A stretch of 64,000 bases of DNA from Apricaphanius iberus (GCA_028564705.1 JAPXFQ010000074.1:62001-126000); one strand, 5' to 3'. Positions 43,885 to 54,395 are shown, numbered from the stretch's first letter. The notes: generated by a model from the sequence alone, not told the origin. A program made the numbers and translations.

Positions 43885-44705
43885 TTGATGAACAACGTTT
43901 CAGTCACCTTTGGGATCGCCAACCCAACATTGAAGTAGTAGACATCCACAACAAATACCACCTTTTTCTTTTTGGCTTCCTCCTGAGGATGAACAGCAGA
44001 CCAACATTTTGAGGGAGAGACATCTTTTTTCTGGGCTTCAATAAACTCTTCTTTAGAACCGGGCAAGGTAATGTTCAGTGGGTCAAAGAGTGAAGGACTC
44101 TTTTTAGACGTTTCAGAGCACCCTTCAATCCCAGCCTCAGACGTCTCTGGGGACTGTCCTGACACCAAAAAGACAGTCGGACTGTCTGGAGTCCCCAGAA
44201 CCTCAGGCACAGGGAAAACCTTTCCACCAGCCAAAGCATTCCCCAGAATGAAATCTACCCCACTTATGGGCAAGGTAGGAACAACTGCCACTCTGTAAAA
44301 ACCTTGAACAAGGGAAGAGGTTACATGCACATTATGTAGAGGGATAAACAACATGGACATTCCCATCCCTTGGACAACAACTCTTGTTCCATAAGATGTT
44401 TTGTCAGATAAGGGCAGAATTCCCTCCCTAATGATAGACTGAGACCCTCCTGTGTCTCTTAACATTGTGACTGATTGGGCATCGCTCAGGTCTCTAGTCA
44501 CAGACACCAATCTTTGCACAATAAATGGTTGGAAGCAAGGATCTGGTACATTTGCCTTAACTGCATCCAACTTCAGGTGTACTGAAGGTGGAACTATCTT
44601 TAGTAATCCCACCCCAGCAGCTTGCTTGGGACCCCCTTTATTTTTCAACTTAAAACACTCTGCAATTACATGCCCTTTTTTTAAGCAGTAGGTACACTGC
44701 GGCAC
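43848..44705 (-). pseudogene. Nucleocapsid zinc knuckle and protease
   Basis: The frame begins MPQCTYCLKKGHVIAEC, a CX2CX4HX4C knuckle that binds RNA. About 90 residues later comes TMLRDTGGSQSIIREG, the DTG active site of an aspartic protease, and then VVPTLPISGVDFILGNALAGG, the flap and the C-terminal part of the protease fold (typical 'xxGxDxILGxD' in which the last residue differs). A basic linker and a WWF-like segment follow. The protease would cut Gag and Pol. Its active site is intact. The frame changes at about 43860, where integrase reading starts. Confidence 0.7.
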
Positions 44706-44744
44706 CTCCCGAGACGCTAAAGGTGGTTTCTGGGTTCCAGTTTC

Positions 44745-45164
44745 CTATTTACCAGGCTTTGGTTTTGGTGATTGCCTTAACCATCCTTTTTCAGGGCGCT
44801 GGGGAGAAACAAATATGCTCTTATGCCTTAAGATAAATTCATCTGCTAAAATAGCTGCCTTTGACAGTGTAGCTACCTTGTGCTCAATCAAACACATTAC
44901 CATATTTTCTGGTAAAGCATTTTTAAAATCCTCCAGTAGAATTAGCTGACGGAGAGACTCGTAATCAGCCTTTACATCGCTAGCAGTACACCATTTGTCA
45001 AAGAGTGCCGTCTTTTCCAGGGAAAACTCCACATATGTTTGGCCAACAGACCCTACATGGCTTCCGTACCTCTGACGGTAAGCCTCTGGCACCAACTTGT
45101 AGGCCTGCAATATGGATTTTTTTAATACCTCATACTCCATCCCTTCCTCTGTGGACAGAGATGA
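44745..45164 (-). pseudogene. Gag-like protein, N-terminally truncated
   Basis: Minus frame of 132 codons from ATG, open further up to the 45165 junction. It has the helical text MEYEVLKKSILQAYKLVPEA, then 'FSLEKTALFDKWC', 'LRQLILLEDFKNALPENMVM' and ALSKAAILADEFILRHKS-like text (SKAAILADEFILRHK). This is the capsid C-terminal helix pattern of Ty3/gypsy gags (SCAN-like dimerisation region). Gag forms the particle that packages the RNA. A single in-frame stop near 44743 separates it from the zinc-knuckle part, which follows in the same frame. Confidence 0.65.
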
Positions 45165-45165
45165 T

Positions 45166-45520
45166 GTTCTCTAGTTCATGTTTCTGCTCTGAGATATTCT
45201 GACGTTCCTTTGCCTGTTCCGAGATGTTCTCCAGTTACTGTTGCTGCTCCGTGGCATTCTCCAGTTCCTGTGCCTGCTCTGAGGCGTTCTCCTGTTCCTG
45301 TGCCTGCTCCAAGTGGTTCTCCTGTTCCTGTGCCTGCTCCAAGACGTTCTTCAGTTCCTGTGCCTGCTCCGAGACATTCTCAAGTTCTTGTGCCTGCTCC
45401 GAGACGTTCTCAAGTTCTTGTGCCTGCTCCAAGACGTTCTCCAGGTCCTGTGCCTGCTCTGAGATGTTCTTACATTCCAGTGCCTGCTCCAAGACATTCT
45501 CATGTTTCTGAGTTGGTTCC
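45166..45520 (+). repeat. 30-bp minisatellite, eleven units plus a partial
   Basis: Eleven consecutive 30-bp units in the style GTTCTCCAGTTCCTGTGCC then TGCTCCGAGAC, with a partial unit at the end. It is the same repeat as at 40952-41131, and it starts exactly where the gypsy element stops. In the plus frame it reads as PVPVPAPRRS-like decamers; in another frame it reads as CSCACSE-like decamers. Confidence 0.9.
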
Positions 45521-46142
45521 ATAACTCTCTCTGGTTCCTCTCCTGGCTCCCAACTGTTGGGGGGTTCTGGCTGTTCTGCCTGCGTCGTCCGAGGGTGTTT
45601 GAGATGCACCTCCTGGATTTGATATTTCCGCTGCTGCAGTTGTGGCTGTTGTCCTCCTAGCGATCACAGCAGCAGCTCTTAGGCCATCTCTGTCCGCCAA
45701 GGTGATAAAGGTTGATCCACCCCGGCTTCCACGCTCTCTGTCCGCCGAGTTGATGAGAGCATGTCCTCCCCAGCTTCTACGTTCTTCGTCCTCCGTGAGG
45801 TTCAAGACTCTGCCCTCCTGGCTCCTGTATAGTTCAACCGCTGAGGTTCCTCTGGCTGCTAATGGAGTGGCTTTCGTTTCTTTTCAGCCTATGGCTGCAG
45901 TTCTCAGTGTTGGTCCTCCAGAAGCTCTTCTTCGGGGATTCCTCATGGGGACCCTCCAACTCCTCTTCTCCGCTCTGTTGTCTCAGGACTACAGCGCCCC
46001 CACGCAAGATAAACCGCTTTTCGACCTCCCTAGCTTTTCAACAGACTATTCCTCAAGGATTCCCCATAGTGTCCTCGCGATTTTGTTGATGTCAGAACTT
46101 GTCGTCTACCCTGTTGTCTGCTCGTGATCTGCTGTGCTCCAG
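45521..46142 (+). mobile_element. Right arm of the LTR-like repeat
   Basis: Follows the array. A plus frame (45642-46127) reads through hydrophobic, serine-rich text without a domain. It ends with the 71-bp segment 46072-46142 that repeats 40569-40647 (GATGTCAGAACTTGT, CTCGTGATCTGCTGTGCTCC). The direct repeat pair suggests that both arms derive from the ends of one, or of two related, LTR-like elements. Confidence 0.5.
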
Positions 46143-46534
46143 TGAGCTGCTCACCAGGAACATTGTATAAAGTGAGTTATTTTATCTTTTCCTGTTCAAA
46201 TCTGAGTCTAAAACCAACCCAAAACTTGACAAATAGTCGGACCGTTGCAGAAGTTATTGACATGAGGTTTTGGATTTTTCCCCCCGGACAGAATAGATTT
46301 CTCCCATGGCTATTCATAGCTGTTGATCTGCAGGCAGAATCCGCGCTCCGCTGGAGACGGAAGACTGCAATTATGTTATTCACTTCAGACAAAAAGTTTA
46401 ACATTAGGAAACATTTCTCCCAATGTACTGACCATAAGTCGAACACTCTCGGAATGAGCCGTTTCCCAACCCGTAAACTACCAGAGGAAAGTCTGCAGTT
46501 AAAGTTAAAGTTAAAGCATCTGTGTTTGGCACAC
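46143..46534. other. Short gene-free link
   Basis: No domain-bearing frame. Overlapping frames on both strands here are non-coding in look. Confidence 0.4.
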
Positions 46535-46650
46535 ACTGGGATGGATAGACTGGCGAACTGTCTAAGGTGCACCACACCCAATAACCAGTGGAGAAATACT
46601 CCAGAGCCCCACGACCCTTCAAGGAGAAGTGGGATAAATGATGGATGGAA
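46535..46650 (+). mobile_element. SINE/LINE 3' tail repeat
   Basis: GGGATGGATAGACTGGCGAAC, shortened here to GATAGACTGGCGAACTG, then CCCCACGACCCTTCAAGGAG and GATGGATGG at the end. The same repeat family as at 18414-18552 and 23986-24232, degenerate. Confidence 0.6.
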
Positions 46651-47269
46651 TTTATTTACCTGGACTCCGTGCATAGAGATGAAAAATGAATAAATCACGT
46701 AAAGCGGTAAGAGGGAGGTGTGAAAAGTAATGTGTAAAATTGAGGGACAGCCTTGAGATTTGTCTGTCACCGTTCTAAAAAAACGGTGAAATACGAAGAA
46801 TATTCCATTAACCTGACCCCTGCTCTGAATAAACAACAGCTGAACAGAAGTGCTTAAAGACCGCCTCAAATAAATATTCTTCTGGTGTTAAGAGGTGGTA
46901 GCGTGCCACTCGCTGCCGGTGTGAACCAGGCAGTATATGTGGAATTAATTATTATTTTTCTGCATGATTTGAAGAGATATATATACATTTTATTTTATAT
47001 TTTTTGACCCCGAAGACCCTCCCCAGAGCCGCCGCAGGATGGGACGCATGATGCAACCAAGATGGTGGTGTTAGGAACCTACTTGGCTTCAATACAATTC
47101 TTCAACTCCATCTATATGCAGTCAATTGGTATTTAACAGGTAACCATGAAAACAGAGAGATTGGCAACCAAGAAAGGGCAATTCCACTGAGACTGAAATG
47201 CATGTGTTTATGAGCAATGCAAAAGCATGAAAAAATATTTTATTCAAATCAATTAATGTGTGTCTATAT
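46651..47269. other. Gene-free stretch
   Basis: AT-rich with an ATATAT word near 46976. Nothing recognised. Confidence 0.45.
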
Positions 47270-47600
47270 ACAGATTTCCTCTGCCAAAAGGCAACCAAAC
47301 TGCTTCACAAAAAAGATAGAGCTATAGTTAGTCCTAAGAAAATATGTGACAACACAACACAAGTAAAAAGATTAAAGTGAAAAATTCAAAGCAGCACGTA
47401 ACTGATAAAAAAATAAATATAAAGTTTGAATTACTTCTTGGAGCAACAATAAGTTTGTAATATGGGCAATTGGAACAAATAAAAACCAAATAACAGCAGA
47501 ACAAATAAGTTTCTGTACTTCTAGTTTTATAGATCCTGACAGAAAAGGTGTGTTTTAAGTCTACCTTTAAAAGTTATTAACTGAGAAAAACATTATTTGG
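47270..47600 (-). mobile_element. Degenerate L2-type LINE tail, antisense
   Basis: CCAAACTGCTTCACAAAAAAG near the left and AAAAGGTGTGTTTTAAGTCT near the right resemble the 3' UTR of L2-type LINEs on the minus strand. No coding frame remains. A tentative call. Confidence 0.4.
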
Positions 47601-48226
47601 GCTTCACAAATGAACAGAAGAGCTGTAAGTGACATGTGACAAAGCAATAGAAGCAAACAGGAAGATGACTGATGTAGGGAATCTAAATTGATTGATCAGC
47701 CAGTCATCATCACGGGCCAGAAAATCTGTAAAAACTCCCCTGCACCAAATGCTGTCTGTGGTGTGAACTTCAGTGAGCACCGGGGGTACGGGCTGACTGT
47801 TGTTTGTGTGTTTGTTTGTGTGTGTGCAAAGCTCTAAAAGTATGAAAAAGTGGCTTAAATTCACAATTTTGTGTTTTCATTGACTGAGCTCCCAGTGTCC
47901 GAAATGTGCCTGAGCAAGGTCTTTATTGTGCTTAAAGTGGCACACGTTTTTCCATCAAGTTTTTTATTATAAATTACATACTTTGTGTAAAAAATGATTC
48001 ACCCAATTTTCAGACCCTGTTTTGTGTGCGTAAGCAAGCTTTATAAATGAGAATCAGGTTTCTTTCTAGAAGGGTGGACATCTCCAAAATGTGCACAGGG
48101 TTGCTTGATAGAGGTACTGCATTTTTCCGACAGCAGTGTGGATATAGGGTGTACATGTCAGGCTGTCAAAGGAAAGCGAGTCAATACACAACTCAGTTCT
48201 ATTAAAAACCAACTTCAGGCTGTAGA
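47601..48226. other. Gene-free stretch
   Basis: The 86-codon minus frame at 47604-47864 has no motif. A TG-rich word lies at 47800-47825. Nothing recognised. Confidence 0.45.
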
Positions 48227-49673
48227 GCTGGGTCTCCCAAACTGTTTCCCTTTGAGTGCCAAAATTAAAATCCACCATATGGCCGAGGGCCAAATGTAAT
48301 AGTTTACTCAAACTACAAATAACAATATTAAAGAAGAAATATTATGACAATTTTACTATTTAAAATAGGTCTATGAGTTCCGGAAAACATGTTTCTAAAG
48401 CTCTTTGCAGGAAATACCTTGTAGGAAACCAATCTCCATTTCCCTCTGTTTCAGTCCCTTGCAGATTGTGCTGTTTTCTGCTGCTCATTATATATTACAT
48501 GAGCTGCTGTTAACCTGGCCACGCACAACGCTTCCACAATCTTTGCTCACGCCAACCACTCACATAGTGACTGTTACCACTATGTGTGAAAGTTATGGAC
48601 ATGGCTGCTTCAGTTGTTCAACCATAAAAAAAGGAGTTCAACCGTAGAAAAAAAAGTAGTTTAACCATACAAAAAATAGTTCAACCTTACACACAAAAAA
48701 GGGAATTAAACCATACCGAAAAAAAAGTAGTTCAACCATACAAGTTTGAACCAGAATCTGCTCCTGTAGGAGGGGAGTCTCCTGAGAACACGATACTCAG
48801 AAAATTCAGCAAGATATTTCTGAATGGTTAAAATATATTTAACTGCTAACCTGGCACTCCAAAATATTCCTGAGAAACCGACTCTAAAGTCTTCCAGCTC
48901 CATCTCACTGACTCCAGCTCTCTGGCAACATGAATACCCCGCTCTTTGAGCTCCATGTGGCTGCATATCCCCAGTTTTCCTCGGCTTCTCTGCCGTCTTC
49001 CGCACAGATAAAGAATAGTAAATTACTTACTTAGTGTAGTTATTTAAGATCCTTTCTGTGTAATTAGTATTAAACAAAATGACAAATAAGTCATAATTAT
49101 CCATTTAAAACATATGTAAACCTCCTTAATTTATTGATTTAGCATTGATGTCAGTGAAAAAATATTCTTCCTCCCAGTATTTTTAAAAATGTCTTTTGTC
49201 TGTGTACCACTGACAATGCGACTCCATGTTGATAATAGCTGTTTAAGCTAGCCGCCACAGCTGTGACCTTCAAACTTGGAAGTAGATTGATTTAGTCGGT
49301 GTGACAACAAAGACCCATGGGACACTTTGTAAATTGATCAAATATAACTGCTTGTGGTCTTATAAAATGGGCAAATGCAAATATGTGCACAAATATACAT
49401 GTCCCCTGAAATTCTTGTAATTCAGTTTTAATCTAATTTGGGATATTTAAATTATAATATAAGCAACATATGTGAGGACTATGCAGCCCAATCAATTCTC
49501 ATTTTGGTCCATTAATCACAAACAATATTAGCAGTGAAAAAGTAATCCCATTCGACAAATAGGTGATACCTTAAACAATCTGGACATCCAGGGCAGTCCC
49601 TGGTAGGACACATTGAATGACTTAGGGTGGGGGGGCAGCTTTGGTCCATGGGCCACACTTTGGGCACCCTTGC
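48227..49673. mobile_element. Candidate hAT-like element
   Basis: The left end GCTGGGTCTCCCAAACTG and the right end, on the minus strand GCAAGGGTGCCCAAAGTG, are weakly inverted copies with the 'xCCAAAxT' form of hAT (Charlie-like) ends. Near the left, GCCAAAATTAAAATCC then GGCCGAGGGCCAAA also fits. The interior has no transposase. The pairing of ends 1.4 kb apart is an inference. Confidence 0.35.
48615..48741. repeat. Minisatellite of GTTCAACCATA units
   Basis: Six units of about 20-26 bp, each beginning GTTCAACC or a close variant and followed by an A-rich spacer. Lies inside the candidate hAT-like element. Confidence 0.8.
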
Positions 49674-49910
49674 TTTAGAGCCTTGACAGGATGGACTTGC
49701 AGTAGTTTGTACTGACATATACAGGGTTACCTATGTGTATGTCAGTTCTTTCTGACTGCATGGACCAGGCATTCTTATAAAGGGCTGGGCACAATGTGTT
49801 TGACAGTGTGCAAGTGCTCTGCACAGAAACCTCTTCATCTGCCTTCTTCTGCCTGCTCTCGTGTTGAATTTAGAATCTTCATTCTCATCAAGACAATACA
49901 TTTCTGCTTA
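49674..49910. other. Short gene-free link
   Basis: Nothing recognised. Confidence 0.4.
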
Positions 49911-49939
49911 CATCATCATCATCATCGTCATCATCATCA
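49911..49939. repeat. (CAT)n microsatellite
   Basis: About nine CAT units with one CGT variant, followed by a second ATCATC word at 49950. Confidence 0.9.
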
Positions 49940-49964
49940 ACAAGATTTTCATTATCATCATCAA

Positions 49965-50610
49965 ATTTCATAAAGTTTATTTGTACTAAATATTTGAGGC
50001 AACAAGGCAATTCAAATGGTTTTACATGATGAAACATAAGACAAAAATGCATTACACTGCAGTGGTAAAATAAGAAATAAGTTATGAAAAGCTGCAATCT
50101 AGACTACGACTTCTGATGTTAGTAATTAATAATCGATATAACCTATAACAAATGGACTCAGCTTTGTTTTAAAGGAACTCAGTGTTTCAGCAGTTTTGAC
50201 CTTTTCTGGAAGTTTGTTCTAGATTAGAGGAGCATAAAACAATGGTGCCTCTCCATGTTTCGTTTTGATTTGGAGGATCCAGGGTAGATTTTAATCAGAA
50301 GGCCTGAGAGGTTTCAAAGATTGATACAATGACAAAAAATCTTTTTTCTATTTTGGTTCTAAACCAAGAGTATTTGAAGGTGTATTTTCAGAGCTATAAG
50401 GAAGGCAGTGTAAGGACTTAGAACTGGAGTGACGTGATCAATTTTACTAATTCTAGTGAGAACGCGAGTAGCAGCGTTCTGGATCAGCTGTAGTAGCATG
50501 ATTGATTTTTTGGGTGTAGGACAGCCCGCACTACATGAAAAGTAAACATCGCCTTTGGCATGACTTTTTTTGGGTGATGTGCCGTAAGAGTTCAACTTCA
50601 GATTCATCTG
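49965..50610 (-). mobile_element. L2-type LINE, degenerate, antisense
   Basis: Left end GTTTATTTGTACTAAATATT and GGCAACAAGGCAATTCAAA are the complement of an L2-type 3' end. Near the right, GAGTGACGTGATCAATTTTA and GCAGCGTTCTGGATCAGCTG are the complement of the C-terminal RT text. The minus frame at 50359-50607 reads LLQLIQNAATRVLTRISKI. Confidence 0.7.
50359..50540 (-). pseudogene. L2-type reverse transcriptase C-terminal scrap
   Basis: Only the stretch LLQLIQNAATRVLTR and DHVTPVLSP is recognisable, which is the short conserved helix after the thumb in L2 elements. The rest is frameshifted. It cannot be functional. Confidence 0.65.
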
Positions 50611-51119
50611 TCCAATCTCTATTTTCCAAGTATTTCACTTGATATTCCAGATCTTGTGTATGAAACGTTAAACAAGGTTTAAAATTAGTTTTCTTGAAGA
50701 GTGGAGTCCTGCATTTGGTTGAGTGCATTACTTGCAATGGTTAATTTCACAAAATCTTTCCATGGAAGAATTTACATCCCAGTTAAAGTGTCAGAGAGAG
50801 TGTCAGTGAGAACCATACCTACCTTACAGACAGAAGGGTTTTTAGATATAAATTATAAAAAGGTTGTAGTCTTTGATCAGTTTTCCAGATATGTAGCAAG
50901 TAGACAGATGCAAATAGACGCACTTTAATGAAAATTGTGTAATTATGTATTTACAATATTTACTTTTTGTATATATCTTTTTTTTTTCTGCATACAGTTT
51001 TAATCTTATTGAGTCAAGTTAAATGCCAAATGTTATAAAATACTGTCTTTATGGTGTTGTATTATTTGTCATTCAGTTATAAAATATTTCACCTTATACA
51101 TATTATAGAACATAATTGT
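50611..51119. other. Gene-free stretch
   Basis: AT-rich, nothing recognised. Confidence 0.45.
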
Positions 51120-51264
51120 GTTATAAAACTAAGGTAACAGTTACTTTGCTGAGTAACTAATTACTTTTACAGTGTAGTAACTGAGTTACTAAATCAATTA
51201 CTTTTTGTGAAAGTAATTTGTAACTATAACTAATTCCTTTTTTAATTTAAAATGCCCAACACTG
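51120..51264. mobile_element. hAT-like MITE end (GTTACT-rich)
   Basis: Repeats of AACTAATTACTTTTAC and AGTAACTGAGTTACTAAATC run to the right end AAAATGCCCAACACTG, whose complement CAGTGTTGGGCATTTT is a very common fish MITE start. The left end is not seen. Confidence 0.6.
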
Positions 51265-53359
51265 GTCGTCAAGATGTGCTTACGTACTTCAGTTACACAA
51301 AAAGGATAAATACTGATGTCCAGAGTTTGTCATTAAACTGATTCAAGCGGTTTCCTGTGTAATATTAAATTCACCAGGAAAGCAAATAATTTTGAACTTT
51401 ATTACTTTAATATTTAGCTTTTATTTGATTTAAAATATTTGCATCTTTATGATGTGAGAATTTTTGTGTTGCGTTATTTTGGAAAAAGATTTAAATCTTG
51501 TTATGATTTTGCACAATCTATTTTTCTTTCAATGGAATTCTACACCCTTTTGAGGTTGCTGCAAGTTATCTGAAAAGTTATAATGTTCATAACCAGTCAC
51601 TTTGATCTAAATAAAAAAAAAGCATATATCACAACACATATCATTACAGCACATGCTTTAGATTATAGAGCAGAGTACAGAACCATAGATCAGTGGGAGT
51701 TTTTATTGCTGAAACTGTAATATAGTGCACACCTTTTGGTCCGTACTTTACAACACTGCATATGGTTTGAGTTTAGCATTTAAGTCTGGCCTGTGCAAGA
51801 AAAAAACCCATTCAAAAATAAGAGAACACTACTCTTCCACTCTGTCAACATGTAAGCCTTAAGTGGAGCCGAATGCTAGCTGGGATTCCTGTCTGGTATC
51901 CTGTCTGACATGAAAGGCTGCTCGCTGAGAGTGGGGAAGCAGCTCAGAGAGAAGTATTCCCGCTGGACCCTCTAGCAGATGGAACACGAACACCTTGAAG
52001 GATGGGATTGTCGCAGAGACAGAGAACCGCTTTATCCCCCACAGATAAAACGGAACGCGAGGGCTGTCTGAAATCTTAAGCAATCTGTGGATGAGTGGAT
52101 GAGCGACACACAGAAGCACCTGGCTCTTTAAAGGAAGCAGCCGTTTGAGATGTGACAGAATGGCTTGTCAAATAGAATCATTGTAATGGAGAGATAATCT
52201 CACAGTCATCACTCAAAGAAGGTATGTCTGCAGGGCATCTTGGAGGAATAGCCTGATACACACTGCAACACTTAGCACGCCCCTCTGGAACCACTGTATG
52301 TATCGTAAGCTAAAATCAAAACACGAGCAGTAGGAATTTGGATGAGAACAAAAACTCCCAGATTGAATTTTGACTGAAGTAACAGGAGTCTTAGTAGTTC
52401 TAAAGATGGATCAAAAGGATATGGTCTCTCAATCAGTTTGCTGGTCTATAGTCCCTGAGAGAAACAGGATTGGCCCATGTAAGCCTGTCAGATGACTACG
52501 ACAAGTCAGACAGAGGAGTTAGCAGCCACTGCTGTGTCTGTAGAGATGTGCCTTTCGTCTCTTGTCACTCGGAGGAGTTTGCTGCTCAGCTACCTTCCTT
52601 GACCTGTCACTCAGTCTTCCGACAGCTGGTAGGTTGCCCTCCTTCTCCCCTTCTTCCCCCGTTTTCACCCACCCGGTCCCTCCAAGTTTTTTTCCTCTAT
52701 CCAAGCATGTGGATCAGGGGGTCTCATTTTCATGTGTCAGGCACCCCCATCAGAGTGACAGTTCCCTGTCCGCCTGTCTCATTAGGAACAGCCAGCTTGG
52801 TCTGAGAAGCAGCAGGAGAGGCGATTGGCGTTCATCTCTTCCCAACCCAAGAACTGTGAGATCGGCTCCACTAACACCAGTCAACCAGATCATCATCTGG
52901 CTTGATGTAACATCCACACTCACACTGATCGGCACACCATGAACTGAGCTCAAACAAGTATGCACAAACCAATGGTTTTGGGGTTTTTTTCTTGCATTTT
53001 CCAAACTTCAGTGTAGTTTCCTTTTTAGTTATTCAGTTTCAATAAAAACAGGTAATCATAAAAAAGTTTTTTTAAAGTTTAAAAGTTTTCAAATTTGTAT
53101 TGTGATTGCATGGCTGTGAATGGGCTGTTTGATAACAGTTATCTAATTGAAAATGTATCAGTCAAATCAGTTTTTATAGTATAGTGCCAAATTCCATCAA
53201 TAAACATCAAATATGTTTAATATTAGTGAATTTTAAGAAGCACCAATTAAATGCAGAGACAACAATTTATCAATATTTTTACAGTTAGTGTTGGTTTTAT
53301 TAATACATTCTGCCACAACTGACACTGAGGCCTGAAATAAAAATTAGCTTGGCTTACCT
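51265..53359. other. Gene-free stretch
   Basis: Unique-looking DNA. The 126-codon plus frame at 52562-52942 is overlapped by other open frames and has no motif. The segment 51850-52200 has a moderate GC level and could be conserved non-coding DNA, but this is not shown. Confidence 0.45.
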
Positions 53360-53635
53360 GGTAAAGGCTACAACACCTCAATCAAATTTAATTCCTGACT
53401 TTGACTAGGCCCCTTCCAAATCTTGTTGTTGTTTCTTGGTTTATTTGTTTATGTTTGAGCTATTCCTAAGCAGAATTGTTGGTGTGCTTTGGATCATTCT
53501 TCTGCTGCATAACCTAAGTGTGGTTAAGCGTAAGATTACAAACTTTCTCAGGATTATCAGGATTTTCTGGTACAGAGCAGAATTTAGGGTTGGTCCTCAA
53601 CAATATTTGCGCCCTGGTGTGGTCTTCACTGGATA
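53360..53635 (-). mobile_element. Tc1-like transposon remnant, antisense
   Basis: CTTCTGCTGCATAACCTAAG, CAGGATTTTCTGGTACAGAG and CAATCAAATTTAATTCCTGAC, in this order, match the complement of a fish Tc1 transposase segment (the part before the second catalytic aspartate). No terminal repeats or intact frame. Confidence 0.5.
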
Positions 53636-53747
53636 AGCAGCAGTTTGCCTACCAGCTTAGCATTGGAATAATCACCATCATATACCTCCTGCACAACGTT
53701 CTGACTCACCTATATAATTCTATTCCATTTTCTGAAAAGCTGTGTTA

Positions 53748-54395
53748 CCCTTCCTATCCACCGGATGCGTAAGCAAAAAAAGCAGCATGTCATACGCAGC
53801 TGATAGCCACCGCTGTAGTCAATAGAATCCTTTTAACTGGAGACGTAAGTCCCTGTCCCATCTCAGGAGCGTCATGTTGCCACACTTTTCTAAATATACG
53901 CGACGGTCTTATTTTCTACACAGTATGCCTCTAATACACGTGGAGTTCAACATTTTGGATAGGGGAAGACAGGAAATCATAGGCGACATCAGAGCGAAGC
54001 ATCTTGATATTTTCTGAATAAAAGAAACATGCTGCTTTTGGGTTGTTTTACTTAAAAAAATTAATTACATGTGCAGCCCGGTGAGAAGTCAGTACCTTGC
54101 GAGAGAGTCTCATTTGTGTGTCACCATGGACGACGAAGGGTTGATCATTGAAGTGGAGAAGCACTCTATCGTATTCGGCCCCAGTCACACTTTTCATAAG
54201 GACAACATCGAGGAGGATAAAGCTTGGAGTGATGTATCTGCTATTTTGGAGCAAGATGGTGAGTTTATTAGAGTTTATTACTCTATTCAGTTATGCAAGC
54301 TAAAATAAATGGGCCTTGAATTCATGCTCTCTTGGTGACAGCTGCTTCCCTGTTGCTATGTGGCTCATACGCCCCCAGTGGAAAGGGCCAAGCAG
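53748..54395. mobile_element. TIR-bounded DNA transposon with a MADF-coding exon
   Basis: The left end reads CCCTTCCTATCCACCGGATG then CGTAAGC. The right end on the minus strand reads CCCTTTCCACTGGGGGCGTA then TGAGC. They match with small gaps over about 25 bp. The sequence between contains a coding exon (54126-54258) with a splice donor. No transposase gene is inside, so the element is a derivative of a larger, probably PIF/Harbinger-type element. Target duplication not established. Confidence 0.55.
54126..54258 (+). CDS. Possible first exon of a MADF-domain protein
   Basis: Starts CACCATGGACGACGAAGGG, a strong translation-start context, and encodes MDDEGLIIEVEKHSIVFG, then PSHTFHKDNIEEDKAWSDVS, ending QDG immediately before GTGAGT, a consensus splice donor at 54259. 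The pattern 'LI.EVEKH..V.GPSH..YKD....KAW..VS' matches the beginning of MADF/ADF1-type DNA-binding domains, which are often encoded by PIF/Harbinger accessory genes. An upstream in-frame ATG at 54069 would add 19 residues, but its context is weak. No downstream exon was found in the window. Either a mobile gene fragment or an old host-domesticated exon. Confidence 0.5.

Larger units (their letters stand above)
41937..45165 (-). mobile_element. Ty3/gypsy element with Gmr1-like (integrase-first) pol order
   Basis: Reading on the minus strand: gag, zinc knuckle, protease, integrase, reverse transcriptase, the start of RNase H, polypurine tract and 3' LTR. Integrase before reverse transcriptase is unusual for Ty3/gypsy and is the order described for Gmr1-type elements. 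The 5' LTR and the start of gag are missing: the element stops at 45165 exactly where a minisatellite array begins. Two stops (near 44743 and 43375) and several frame changes make it inactive. It is about 3.2 kb without the LTR. Confidence 0.8.

Noticed and set aside
46124..46869. Frames of 189 (plus) and 230 (minus) codons
   Set aside because: They overlap on both strands, run into the SINE tail at 46535, and show no domain.
48615..48741. CRISPR-like array
   Set aside because: Units vary in length and sequence, and spacers are A-rich. The setting is eukaryotic.
52470..52942. Frames of 111 and 126 codons
   Set aside because: Overlapping phases in a segment of higher GC, no motif.
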